DNA from: Torymus aiolomorphi
Taxonomy: Eukaryota > Arthropoda > Insecta > Hymenoptera > Torymidae
Reading direction: 5' to 3'
DNA: 64,000 nt
NCBI GenBank assembly: GCA_036365515.1
Contig: CM070876.1
Location: forward strand, 120,392,810-120,456,809
This document shows positions 11,099-23,051 of the stretch, piece by piece (within the stretch, counting starts at the first letter, position 1; each line of letters opens with the position of its first letter). The notes under the pieces were generated by a model. That model was given only the letters and a program-made list of their open reading frames with translations, searched no databases and was not told the DNA's origin. A program made the translations under genes and the position numbers.

Positions 11099-11302
11099 AT
11101 TATAGTTTCCCGAGTGGAAGCGAATGGTTCTACTGCCCAACAAGGTAGTGGAATAATAAAACAAAATTATCAATTCCAACGCTTCGGGTGATTTATTGTC
11201 ACCCCTTCTCAAGGTTCAATAAAACTTAAGCTTATACTAATATAAGTGGACGCAAGAAGCTGCCACTAGTCAATGATTCGCTTCCACTCGGGAAACTATA
11301 AT
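11099..11302. mobile_element. 204-bp MITE-like element with 27-bp inverted ends
   Basis: The outer sequences are inverted copies: TTTCCCGAGTGGAAGCGAAT at the left and its complement at 11276-11302. A direct repeat TTTAGAGAAAAGTC occurs on both sides (about 11054 and 11303), which may be part of the element or a remnant of the target. No coding capacity. Confidence 0.75.
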
Positions 11303-12086
11303 TTAGAGAAAAGTCATTTTTTAAATCCTATGAAGAAGATAATAATTTGGTACGAGTACCACTTGAGTATGCCTTTAATTTTAGTCTTTCTCCTTATCGT
11401 ACATAATTTGTACTTATTCTAAGTCGGGTTTTGGTACCAAGATGATGTTCTCCTAAGCCCATTTAAGAACTATAACCTGTACAGAATTCCATGTAGTGAG
11501 TATATCTAATGATATCAAAGATTAACTCGAATTTGAAAAGTATCGCGGAATTACTCATATAAGTGTTACATATTAGGATGGTTTATGCCACCTCTTTAAC
11601 TGAATAGTAAATTACTTTATGAATGTTAGCGGTCGCATCGGTCGCACGGCGCTAAGCAGACCTAGCGCTCGGAGGGTCGCGTTGCTCGGCGTGTGTATTC
11701 TTGTAAATAAAAAAACTATTAGAAAGCATACAAGAACAAGTTATAAAAAAAGATGGTAAAAATGATCCATGGCGTAGTAAAAAATTGTCTAAAAAGATTC
11801 CATTTTGAAAAGTGTACCTTTTTAGGCATTTTTCTATATCCTCAGGCTGTTCTCTACGTTGCACACTCATACCGATTACAGGAATTATCTTCTAGTTTAC
11901 ATTGAAGATTTTACATTCAGTTTAGTATCGTTTAGTATCTATGCTTCGGAGGACAAAGTAATAGCCGCAATAAATTACTTGAAAAAATACTCGTCTATAG
12001 TTCAAACTATTGTGGATTTTTCCATAAATGTTAAATAAGTTTCATTCATTTCTTTTGAATCATTATTGCCAGAAGGATATAATTAC
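11303..12086. other. no gene seen (intron-like)
   Basis: If the ALDH7A1 exon belongs to a live gene, this is the start of its downstream intron on the minus strand. I looked for the next conserved block (SFTGS, LELGGNN) on the minus strand and did not find it. Confidence 0.4.
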
Positions 12087-12286
12087 CTTTCGTCTGTAAC
12101 CAAACTATCACCTACATCTGCATCTCCTGTAATTAACGAGGCAATAGCTGTAGAAATTTTATTACGCTCAAACACTGTAGCTAGTATTTTCGTTATAGCT
12201 ATTGAAGTTAGAGGGGTTGTTGGAGCACTCTTCCAAATTGTTGCATTTCCGCAGACCATAGCTATAGCACTATTCCATCCAAAAAC
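12087..12286 (-). CDS. ALDH7A1: single exon of antiquitin-type aldehyde dehydrogenase
   Basis: ALDH7A1 oxidises alpha-aminoadipic semialdehyde in lysine breakdown. The 200-bp minus-strand exon is flanked by a good acceptor (TTTTCAG just above 12286) and donor (AAAG|GTAATT at 12087/12086). It enters in phase 0 and leaves after two bases of an Arg codon. The peptide reads VFGWNSAIAMVCGNATIWKS, then APTTPLTSIAITKIL, GDADVGDSLVTDER. These are the cofactor-binding blocks of the family: GWN-A-A--CGN--WK-APTT and the G-ADVG--L--D-R segment before SFTGS. No stop or frameshift is seen. The flanking exons are not recognisable within several kb, so either introns are long and repeat-filled or this is an isolated duplicated exon. 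Confidence 0.8.
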
Positions 12287-12990
12287 CTGAAAAGATATAA
12301 TGAAATAAATAATGTACAAAAGGTTTTTAACGGGCTTGTAGCATAAAAGAGAAGTTTTTTTAATGTCATGTGTCAGACCCTTTTAGTGTGTCTTTCCAAA
12401 AAATAATAAAACAACAAAAAAGATTACGGAACAACATTCTTAACGGAGCAAATTCATAAAACTATGTAAAACTTGCAAATTGAATTGTAAAATTAAATGT
12501 ACGTATGTGGTTTGGACAAAAACCAATAAATTAAATTAATAATTAAACTTATAATTGAAATATGGAAGTTATTGCATATGCCTAAGCCAGAATCTTATCA
12601 ATTAAATCAAAATTTCAAAACGAAAATAAACTGCAGAGGCAAGATTCGCGAAGAAATATTCATACGCCAACATGTCGTCGGGAGGCAAGGAGCGGACCGA
12701 GCGAAGTCGGTAACACTCGGCGAACCAAGCGAAGTCGGTAGCACGCGGAGTCGAGAATTGTGCGAGAGCGAGCCATATAGTAGGCATACGTCGCTGCCGA
12801 TTCCAGCAGCGGGGGAGCCATGGAGAGAGAGACATAGATAGATAGACAGATAGATAATTTTTATTTTGCGCACAATGTGTTGTACAATTTTACAATGATA
12901 GTTACAGTGATAGTATAAAAAGAATAAAATTTAGTCGTAACAATAATAATAATAATTTTGACCTACATTTTAATAATAGAATTTTGATCT

Positions 12991-12995
<5 letters not shown>
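12287..12995. other. no gene seen; short duplicated motif and GATA repeat
   Basis: Contains two near-copies of a block with AAGCGAAGTCGGTA-like sequence (about 12690-12750) and a short (GATA)n run near 12835-12857. No supported gene. Confidence 0.5.

Positions 12996-13066
<71 letters not shown>
12996..13066 (+). repeat. (GA)n microsatellite, about 70 bp
   Basis: Pure GA dinucleotide run. It marks the start of a more GC-rich stretch (13067-13270). Confidence 0.95.
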
Positions 13067-13068
<2 letters not shown>

Positions 13069-13912
13069 GTCGCATAGGCGCGGCAACGGCGCGGTATATG
13101 GGAGAGCCAAGCGCCCACAGTTCGTGCAGGTATAGGATTCAGCGGGTGCCGCGACTACACCTGTACTAGAAGCGCCGTAACTGGCCACAGCGAGACAGCG
13201 CCGACGCGCTATTAGGATTTTCTCTCTCTACGCGTTATAGGTACGGTTCGCGAAATCACGCACACACAGTATCAGAGCGCCGAAATACTGCCATTGTGAT
13301 AGTTATATAATTGCGCTCGGTACGTGATTGTTTTAATTTAGTAGTTAATTGTTACCCTGTAAATTGTATGCTTTTCTAGTTTAGCTAATATCTGTTGGTT
13401 ACTTAATTAACTTCTGCGCGTTAATTAAAAATTAATGTTACGTATTATTTGTAAATAATTTTGATTGTTAATTTAATATTGCATCGTAAATTAAATTATT
13501 AATAATGCATAATAATTCGTCAATTTCTCTTTTGATTCTATTTTACCGAGTTAAATAAAGTGCGCTCCATTAACTTATTTTTTTTTCCGATAACTAAATT
13601 TACTTAAAAAATCTTACTTTGTTCCGTGGTTATTTAAATAATAAGCGAGATGATTTAAAGTAATTTTCGGTACAGCTTAATAATTATCTGATTGTTTTGA
13701 AAATATCGTAATAGTCAAATAATTTCGAATACTCAAGCTCAAACATTTTTAAAATTTTAATCGTTAGTAAAAGTAAACAATGGAACGCACAGTCTAAAAT
13801 AATTTAATTGAAACCCCACAATTCGAATCACAGTACGGTATCACAGTGTGGGTAGAAAATTTAATGGTAGCATGGTTAATTAGACAGTTGAGTAAATATT
13901 CGCTTAGTATAG

Positions 13913-14209
13913 AGCGATAGTAACGAGGCCGAGACGCGAATAGCGCAGCAAAATTTATCGCATGCCCCAGACACTCGAGACGCGTATCGCTCTACATTCG
14001 CGACGCCGTGGCTAACATACTCAAAGAAAATGATTCGAGATTGGATAATTAAATTGAAAGGCGAATCGGATTCTAGCACGGAAGAATTTTCATGCCGCAT
14101 AGAGGAATGTAGAAACGGTACAGGAGTGACAGATTCGGACCTGTTAGAAGCTTTGTCTGAATTATTAGAGGAGATGGCGGCGAAATGGGCGCAGACTGCA
14201 TCGTCTTGA
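13913..14209 (+). pseudogene. Ty3/gypsy gag fragment (capsid region)
   Basis: A 98-codon open stretch without ATG, bounded by TAG at 13910-13912 and TGA at 14207-14209. It reads MIRDWIIKLKGESDS, STEEFSCRIEECRN, then SDLLEALSELLEEMAAKWAQ. This matches the pattern of insect gypsy capsids: W-x-hydrophobic-K-x-G, S-x-x-x-F-x-x-R-hydrophobic-E-E, and L-L-x-x-x-A-x-x-W. The remainder of gag and the pol are not found downstream, so it is a fragment. Family call from motif pattern only. Confidence 0.5.
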
Positions 14210-15189
14210 ACCGGAAGTGCTGGAGCGTAAGTGCATGCGAATAAAGTGTCGTGAAAAGGTGTGAAGAGGTGGTAATAAGTGCTTTTATTATGGCCTGACG
14301 TGTGATCCTGCTATGCCCGCTGCTGAACTAACATCGCAACCTGCTGGGAAATTGACACCAACAGCAACCGCATCATTACATTGTGTTTGGGAATTATCAA
14401 TGTTTTGAACTTCCCGCGGTTATGCGACTGAGGCATAACTAAGCAGACGGTCGCGCGACGGCAGCACTCATCAGCTACTCTCTTCGGAACACCTGATTTG
14501 CTACACTGATTAACCGAGTATGGCAAAATATCATGCTGTCTCTCTCACTTTTACACATGTCAATGAGAGAGACGCTGATTTGACTCACGCCGCGGTGACA
14601 ACGAGGCGAGGAAGAAGACGGATGTTCTCACTCAAAACTCTCTCACTCAGATATTCTTCATGTAACGGTCGACCACGTGGACAAACTCAGTGCGCACTTT
14701 CGGCATTTCTCATGGGAGAAATTCAAGTTCGGTTTCTCTCACTCTCGCTACGTGGACATCTCATACGGCACAGTCTCACACGACAACTTATCAGTTGTCT
14801 TACGACAGTGTTGTGTCGCACTGTGCAGTTTCGGATAGCATATTCGCATGTGGCAGTGCTACTCGAGCGGCGTCTCATCACATGGCGTGTCTCATCGGCT
14901 CGTTGTTTCTAGATGGCCGCGAGGCTGCACACAGTAGGCAGAACTGGAAAATTTTGTGTCAAAATCGTAGAACTTCGCGAAAAAAATTTTTAGCGACTTA
15001 AAAATTTAACAACTTACATATGAGCTTGTGTAAAATTGAGGAAAATTATTAGATAAAGAAAAAAAAATTGCTGAGATATTTGAATCGAATGTATAGCATT
15101 CGAAAGAGCATTAAAATACCTATATTTTCTAAAAAAAAAAAAATTTCTCTAGCTATCATGGTTCTTTTGTTATTAACAAAAACGTCTTT
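14210..15189. other. no gene seen; CTCAC-rich segment
   Basis: About 14520-14900 is rich in CTCAC/TCTCAC and less AT-rich than its surroundings. It has overlapping ORFs up to 130 codons on the plus strand, but the predicted proteins are Ser/Arg/His-rich with no motif. I do not support them as genes. Confidence 0.4.
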
Positions 15190-17045
15190 TTTTTTCTTAA
15201 AAAGCTTACAACTCCTAAACTAAAGTTTTGTATGTACAACGATTACGGGAGTAAAATTGACTTAATCGCTTCAAAATTTCTTGTAGACGTAGATTTTGGA
15301 TAGTTCTCGGTCGAGTTCTTTGAGTAAAATGATTCGTCCATAAATTTCAGAGATATTTGAGGTTAAGATTTTTAAAAATTTTTTTCCAAATCGTAATTTC
15401 TCGAGAACGGCTTAATGAATCAGCTACAGATTTATAGACAATTTTGTGTGTGATATAGATATTATGTATGTGAATTTTTATCAAGATCGTACGATTACTT
15501 TTTGAGATATTTGATATTCAAAATTTTCGTATTTTACAAAGTTATTTTCGTTGTTGCATGATAACTAGAGAAATTGTTATAATTTCTTTGAAATTTGGTG
15601 GTAATGTAGAGTATGTATGTTATGTATTATATATGTTCTTAAGGTAAAAAAATTCGTTTATGAATTTCAGAGATATTTGAGATTGAAAATATTTTAGCAC
15701 TCTTTTCAAATCGTATTTTTTCGTGAACAGCTGTATATATACTAGAAAATGGAAATGACGCGTGCTCGCGTGCGTGTTGTTTACTTGCTTTTATTTTTTA
15801 TTAAAGTTAATTTACAGCGCGCTTTTCTCACCATACAAAATAAAGTATTAAATTTTAAAATTGGAATTAAAAATTAATTAAAGGAATCAGTAAATTAAGT
15901 TTGAGGAAGCTACGTGCCAATGAATTGGCAGCGGTTTTTAAATTATGTGTGAAAAATAAATAAAATCATTGATTGTAATATTATCGTCAAAACCTTTTAA
16001 AATTCCTAAATAACCTTTACTTCAAATTATATTTTCTTTGTGAAATTTCACACATAGGGTACGTGTATCTAGTAGTATGCTGTCCGTATTTGTGTGCTCT
16101 TTCTGCAATTTCCGATCTAAGAAAAAGGTTCTAACCTTAAAATTAATAAATGGCTATTAAAAATCAAAAGCAGGTACACAACACGCGTGCATAGCCCATA
16201 GCGCATGTCATTTCCATTTTCTAGTATACATAAATGTGTTCCCGAATAATTACGATTTTGAAAGAGGGCTAAAATAGTTTTAACCTCAAATATATCAGAA
16301 ATTCATAAACGAATTCTTTTACCCTAAGAACTGTTCTAATAAATAATATACAAACTCTACATCTCCACCAAATATCAAAGAAATTAAAATAATTTTAATG
16401 TAGTTTTATTGTGCGACAACAAAGAAAGTCATTTTCAAAAATAAAATATCAAACATCTCAAAAAAGAACCATATAATCTGAATGAAATTTCACACAGGTA
16501 TTGCCTTTATCGCATACAAAATAGTCTATAAATTTCAAGCTGATACATGAAGTCGTCATTGAGAAATTACGATTTTGAAAAAAACTGTAAAAGAATTTTA
16601 ACCTTAAATATCTCTAAAAATCATGAAACAATTCTTTTACCTAAAGGACTTATACGATAATATATAGACTCTATATCTCCACAAAATTTCAATAGGATTA
16701 AACCAATTTTTGTTTTCTCTAGTTATCATGCGACAAAGAAAATAACTTTGTAAAATACGAAAATTTTGAAAATCAAATATTTCAAAAAGAAAATTCGCAC
16801 ACATATTGTATATATCACATGCAAAATTGTCTATAAATTTGGAGCTGATACATGGAGCCGTTCTTGAGAAATTACGATTTGAAAAAAAGGTTAAAAAAAT
16901 TTTAACCTCAAATATTTTTGAAATTTCTGGACTAATCATTTTGTTCAAAGAACTCGACCGAGAACTATACAAATTCTACCTCTACAAGAAATTTCAAAGC
17001 GATTAAGTCAATTTTACTCCAGTAATCGTTGTACATACAAAACTC
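15190..17045. repeat. large imperfect palindrome of a dispersed repeat family
   Basis: The left arm (15190-15739) and right arm (16227-17045) are inverted, diverged copies. Shared blocks include ATCGTTGTACATACAAAACT, AGTAAAATTGACTTAATCGC, ACTCGACCGAGAAC, the CTCAAATATCT motif, and GAGAAATTACGATTTGAAAA. Each arm itself repeats the paragraph two or three times. The same family recurs at 23310-23480 and 28420-29560. It has no coding capacity. A MITE sits near the palindrome centre. Confidence 0.85.
15742..16224. mobile_element. 483-bp MITE with TA duplications
   Basis: The ends are inverted: CTAGAAAATGGAAATGAC at the left and its exact complement at the right, 18 bp perfect. TA dinucleotides flank both ends (15740-15741, 16225-16226), consistent with Tc1/mariner-type target duplication. 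The interior has no ORF of note. Insertion near the centre of the dispersed-repeat palindrome shows it came after that palindrome formed. Confidence 0.8.
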
Positions 17046-17054
17046 ATTTTTTTC

Positions 17055-18260
17055 ACATTTGTGATCCCGTAGGAATCACACTTAGGTTCTTTATTGTTTT
17101 GTATATTTATAAATGATTTAGTCAGTAGAATTAAGAATGTTAATATTTTGTTGTATGCTGACGATGTCAAACTTTTTTGTACGATTAATTCACCAAATTA
17201 TATTATAAATCTCCAATGCGACATTGACGCGCTGTAAGTCTGATCTATCGAAAACGAGCTTGACCTTAATATAAAAAAATGTCACACTATCTCTTTTTAC
17301 AAATGTCAAAACTCATTACTACCTGATTATTTCATAAATAATGTAAAACTGGATAGAGTGAATGTTGTTAAGGATCTTGGAGTTTATTTAGATACGACAC
17401 TATCGTTCTCATACCATATCGATACGATTGTCTCGAAGTCGCTAAGCCTCTTTGGTTTTATTAAGCGCACAACATTTAATTTTTTAAGATACACAAGCGA
17501 TTATTCATATTTACAATATGTTAGTTTTACCTAATTTAATATACTGTTTTCTCATGTGGCCACCACATGTTTCAGTTTTAGCAGACAAATTAGAATCAAT
17601 TCAGCATAAATTTCTCCGTTATATCTCTTACAAAATTAATAAGCCTATGCATAGATTCAATCATGATTTAACTGAAATAGCCTTATCCGTCAACATTTAA
17701 ACTATCATTTCATTGTATTATTATCATGATTGTGTTTTTATATTTAAAGTTTTAGATGACTTAATCAATTATGTTTCAATTGGTGATTTGTTTACCGAAC
17801 GTGAACTCGCGTACAACTTACGTCATTTCAGACCATTATGTGAACAAACCTGTAGCTCGAATACCGGCTTGTACTCTACAAGCGATATTCAAACGCACTT
17901 CCGCATACTTTTCTGTTTTTGAGGTTACGTATGCTACCTTCAGTACGTTTTACTTTTAACTTATTTAAGTATTTTTTCAAAGTCAGAACTTAATCATTTT
18001 TATACTACTCTAAACATAAAAATTCCATTAAAAAATTCAAACATTAAATTCCAAACAGTAAACTTCTCGCGCCTTCTTCTTATCGACCAATCAAAATCAA
18101 GCTTTCAGATGCTTCAATATGGCCGCTCATCACTTTTTTATGAAGGGACTATTAATCATTTAAAACGCTCATGGAACACTCTCCCTTCTCATATTACAGC
18201 GATTCTTAATATTTCGCTTTTTAAGAGTGCCGCCAGATCTCTCTCTATTAAATATTAAAA
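17055..18260 (+). pseudogene. LINE (Jockey-like) 3' fragment: reverse transcriptase palm to end
   Basis: Translation of the plus strand shows the RT block SHLGSLLFCIFINDL (about 17075-17120, with TAG in place of the usual Gln just before) and LLYADDVKLF (about 17150-17180), the active-site ADD intact. After several stops come VKDLGVYLDTTLSF, LESIQHKFLRYIS (about 17595-17630), and a C-terminal block ending MLQYGRSSLFYEG and RSWNTLPSHI. These are the thumb and C-terminal motifs of Jockey-type non-LTR elements. The endonuclease and 5' half are missing. At least four frame breaks make it dead. A piece of its 3' part recurs inverted at 62557-62814. Confidence 0.8.
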
Positions 18261-18309
18261 TATTACATATTTATTACTTTATGATAAGCAAGTTTGTAAT
18301 CCAACCTCC

Positions 18310-19065
18310 TGACTTAATAATATCCGAACACGACTTAATAATATCCGATTGAGCCGAAAAAAATATGAGTAGATAAGCAATTTCAAGATCTTTCAGAAAA
18401 TGGGACTACTTCCGACCGATATCAAAACGCAGCGAAGAAAAAAAATTATTTCGATTATACCATATTTTCCTTTATTTTTTTTAATCGACTTAATAATATC
18501 CGATTGGGCCGACAAAAATATGGATTGATAGGTAATTTCAAGACCTTTCACAAAATGGGCCTATGTTGAAGGTATAACGCCATCCATTTTTGTATTAAAT
18601 AGTTGAGGACGATCTTTGGAGGCAAAATGAAATGATCTTATTTCGTTTTTGGCAACGTTTCGTTGGATTAGTACGCCAACCTCATCAGGCCGAAATTATA
18701 ACCGTATATATCCTACGTCGATCAGTGGAGAATAACATCTGAAAGGTCTTGAAATTACCTATTAACCCATAAAAATATGGGTTAATAGGTAATTTCAAGA
18801 CCTTTCAGATAATGGTCCTACTTCCGACCGATATCCAAACTCAGAGCCAAAAAAAATTATTTTCCATTTTTCCATATTTTTCTTTATTTTTTTAACCGAC
18901 TTAATATCCGATTGAGCCGACAAAAATATGGATTGATAGATAATTTCGAGGTCTTTTCGGTGGGACTACTTCCCACAGATATCCAAATTCGACGACGAAA
19001 AATAAAGTTTCTATTTTTCGATATTTTGCTCTATTTTTTTTAGCCGACTTAATATTATCCGATCA
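18310..19065 (+). repeat. tandem repeat, about 155-bp units, interrupted
   Basis: Units start with CGACTTAATAATATCCGAT-like sequence at about 18331, 18484, 18896 and 19047. Each continues with GAGCCGACAAAAATATGG, TTTCAAGACCTTTC and a poly-A/T block. The array is interrupted between about 18590 and 18776 by unrelated sequence ending in the palindrome below. Confidence 0.85.
18737..18810. repeat. perfect inverted repeat, 34-bp arms, 6-bp loop
   Basis: The arm at 18737-18770 (ATCTGAAAGGTCTTGAAATT and on) is exactly complementary to 18777-18810, with the spacer AAAAAT between. The right arm is part of the tandem unit; the left is an inverted copy of it. Confidence 0.97.
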
Positions 19066-19169
19066 ACTATATAATTGAACTTGTACAACTTCAAAATAAG
19101 CTTTAACTACCTGCCACAGATAAACTTGATATCGTTGGCCAGTTTCGAGTTATGCTACGGACAAATTTA

Positions 19170-19394
19170 TAACACACACACATACACACGCACGCACGCA
19201 CCCACACACACACACACACACACACAACACACGCACACACACACACACACGCACGCACGCACGCACACACACACACACACAGACATTTTCTAGAAAATGC
19301 ATATCTCGACTCAGGGAGCTCAGAAATATCGAAAATCATGGAAATCTCGAGGTCGAAAAATTTCACCGTTACCATGCTTTCTCTTTGAGAAAGC
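19170..19394 (+). repeat. CA-rich microsatellite with 3' hairpin, copy 2
   Basis: The CA/CACG array runs to 19282 and is followed by CAGACATTTTC and, 93 bp later, by the hairpin GCTTTCTCTTTGAGAAAGC (19376-19394) and AAAAC. Layout as in copies 1 and 3. Confidence 0.7.
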
Positions 19395-20015
19395 AAAACA
19401 TACGTAATTTAATTTTGCACATCTAACCGTACACGAAGTTAAAATTTATATATGAATTATAAATATAAAAAAGTTACATACTTTTTTAAAATATGATTAC
19501 TAAAGTAAATGCGTTCAGATTATCTTATATTGTTTTAGCTAAAAGCGCTTTACTGGAGCAGAAAACGCCCCTCTTATAGCTGAGTATTATACGGATACAT
19601 ATTTGTATACTGAAAAAAATAAATGATTCAAAGACTATTTACTTAACGTTTTCTCTGATTCGCGCTACAATCGAAAAATATATTTTGAAAAACTTGAACT
19701 AATTATTTGAGCAATTAGTAGAGTGAAACATCATGAAAAAATACCGAACGTATCGAAATTAGTTTGGAAGAGGCTGTAGCAACGGCACCTTTATGGCTCA
19801 CTATCGCTTACGCTTCGAGGCTTATGGCAGAAACCACTTGATGTGTTTCTCATTTCGCGGAAAACATCGTAGTGACGGCGCCGACGCGCGTGTCGTTACG
19901 GGCATCACTCGATACACAGAAAAACAATGAAGACAAAGTTCATACGGGCTTTGCCGTTCTTGTGGCGGCAGTGTGTATGCTTCTGACTGTGGTCCAGAAA
20001 GTTTACACTACCAAA

Positions 20016-23000
20016 ATGTTGAAACGAAAGTATCCAAGCGGGGCAGAAAAGTGCAAAGCAAAATAAGTAAAGAAGAAATCAGTGAAAAAACGACCTACTG
20101 TAGCTGATTTCTATAAACGATCTATCGTAGAAACTGAAGATCAATCAAACCAAATAGAAGTTGGAGCAAAGAGCGACTCGGTTAAGGATGGCAGTGCGAT
20201 TGATATACGTGGTATTGGCAATTCAAAACCATCTATCACACCATTTATCACACAAACTAAAGATACAGATAAAAATCAATTAAGCCAAGTGCTAGTGTGT
20301 GAAGAAAGTGATTCTATTGCTGGAAGGAGCACAATTTGTGAACTTAACAATAGCAAAAAGGTATTTTAAACAGTGTTGAAAGAAAATATAATTTTTGAGA
20401 TATTTTGATACATATTTATTGTCTTTTCTAATTTGTCATGCAAACGTTTATATAAAATTACATTTTCACTCTTACTCTAATTATCTTTCAGACTAAAAAA
20501 AATAATTAATTGTTTTCACTCGTATTTATATTATGTTTAATTAAAATTTTATTATAAGAAAATTCGAAATAAATAGTCCGATAAAATGTTAATTCGTGTG
20601 CATAATGTATAGTCTAAATATAATATTCCTTGGAGTTTCTTTTCTTCTTAGAAAACAAATTATATTTTCCCTTTTTTAGATGCGTTACACCAAAATGTTG
20701 CAGAATCTTTATTAGAAGAAAATAGTTTAAATAATAGGCGATTTGATGACGATTTATCTTTCGATGTTAGTAGCTCGAGAAAATTTGAATTAGCAAGTGA
20801 CATTATTACAGGTATGAGGTGACACTTATATACATTCGAGTAATAAATTAATGCATGATAAGTAATATTTTGTTTGTAGATGTGCACAAAGATCCTGCGC
20901 ATGATAAGTAATACTTTAAAATTAAACGAAAATGGCTACGAACGTCAAAAATATTTACGAAAGGGATAAGGCTTTTTTAAAACAAGAATTCTAATTTTAA
21001 GCTATCTAAACGAGAGTATAATAAGTAGAGTAGATATTTCTCACCAACTTATTTTGAGCGAAATTTACAGAATGGAGGGAAGTATGAAAGAAAATGGCTT
21101 ACGTATTCAGAATCGAAAGGCTCAATTTTTTGCTATGTTTGCAAACTATTTTCGAAAGACAACGATAACAAATTTGTTAAAGAAGGCTTTTCAAGTTGGA
21201 AGAAAATAGATGAAGTCATTAGGTCTCACGAAAGTAGTAAAGAACATAACAGCTGTATGATGAGTTATATCGAATATTTACAAAAAGATTCGAATATAGA
21301 AGCAAGTATTATAAGAGACATGGAAAATGAAGTGCAATATTGGATTAAAGTTTTGAAAAGAGTTGTAGCAGGTGTTCGGTATCTGACAGAACGGGGGCTT
21401 TAACTACGAGGAAAAAATGAAGTAATAGGATTCCCTAATAATGGGAATTTCCTCGGTAGCATGGAATTGATTGCTGAATTTGATTCCTTTATAGAAGAGC
21501 ACATTAAATTGTATTCTCTTAAAGGTCATAGTACATACTTATTAAAAACCGTTTCTGAAGAATTCGTAGAGTTAATGGCTACAAAAGTATTAAATCATAT
21601 TATAAGTGAAATAAAGAGTGCAAAATATTGCGACATTGCGATAGATTCTACTCCCGATGTATCTCATATTGATCATTTGCCAATCATTTTTCGATACTAA
21701 TTAAATGGTCATGTTTATGAACGTTTTTTTTATTTTGTGCAGATTGAAAATTACATGGGCAAGTCGCTTAGCAATGTTGTGTTAGACTTATTACAAAAAA
21801 ATGGTATTGATATTGAAAATTGCCGAGCTCAGACCTATGACAACGCTTCTAATATGTCCGGGAAATACTCCGGCCTTCAAGCTCGTATAAAAGAAAAAAT
21901 AAATTAGCAAGCTACCTTCCTTGCGTCGGTCATTCACTGAACTTGGTAGGAGAGTGTAGCGTCGACAAATGTCTTGACGCCACGAATTTCTTCGGGATCG
22001 CGCAATACTTATATGTTCTTTTAGTGCATCAACACGATGGGACGTTCTATTGACTAAAAAATCTAGATTAACCAGCTTACCACAAACGAGATGGTCATGT
22101 CGCGGAGATGCCACAAAACTTATAGTCAAGGATTACGATGGAATTTATGAGGCTTTACAAATATTAGCTAATGATATTGATCAAAAGTGTGATACACGTC
22201 AAGAAGCTTTAGCTTTATTGAGTCATATAGTTAAGATTGAAAATGTTTTTATGGCGATTTTATGGAATTTCATTTTCCAACGATTTAACGCAACTAGTCA
22301 ATATCTTCAAAACATAAATGTAGATTTAAATTCTAATAATAATATGCTGCTTTCATTAGTAGATCTTGTTAAAGAATTGCGTGACAAATTTTCTGATATT
22401 GAAAAAGAAGCTAGAGAATTGAGTACTTATGTGAACCAAGAATATTCGAATTCAAATAAAAGAAAAATCACTCGTAAGCTTGCAGACAAGGAAGTACAAA
22501 TTGATAGTTTAAGTGCGTCTGATCATTTTAGAATAAATACATTTTATGTTATTATAGACAAACTTGTGGCCGAGTTACAAAAACGAAGTGAAGCATATAG
22601 CTATATTATAAACTTATTTAGCATTCTTACTCAATTATTATTTGTAGAACCTAATGAATTAGAAACGAAAATAAGAAATCTCATTAAGGTATTTTCAGAT
22701 GATTTATAGAATGAATTATTATTATTAGAATTAAAACAATTTATACCTCGCTTGAAACTACAACCAAAAGGTTTTTTTTCTAATCGATCGGAGAAAACAA
22801 CTAGTGAAAATGACCAAATCTTGTGCCCTTTGCAAGTTCTCAATTGGATTGTAAATATGAATATGATTGAAGTATTTCCAAATGTTTACATCGCTTACAG
22901 AATTTTAGTTACAATTCCAATAGCAAACTGTGAATCTGAAAGGTTATCTTCAGTTTTAAAGAGGATAACAAATATGTATAGGTCAACTATGTTAGATGAA

Positions 23001-23051
23001 AGAATATCTGCATTGACGTGGTTGAACATTGAAGTAGATTTACTTCGATAG
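20016..23051 (+). pseudogene. hAT-family transposase (ZMYM1/DUF4371 type), copy A
   Basis: The probable start is ATG at 20016 (MLKRKYPSGAEKCKAK), a typical N-terminus for this group, but TAA follows at 20064. The coding blocks continue in order: VADFYKR (20101), a TTF-type zinc finger (SIFCYVCKLFS then HESSKEHNS, about 21120-21255), LIAEFDSFIEEHI (21470), the first catalytic Asp in AIDSTPD (GAT at 21644), VGHSLNLVGE-like sequence near 21935, a 220-codon open frame 22050-22709, and the C-terminal dimerisation block ANCESERLSSVLKRI (about 22925-22970). About 20370-20950 may be intronic or degraded. TAG at 22707-22709 and several frameshifts disable it. This is the longest hAT copy here. Confidence 0.85.

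Noticed and set aside
14520..15001. 130- and 103-codon ORFs
   Set aside because: Overlapping frames of similar length, no motif, composition-driven.
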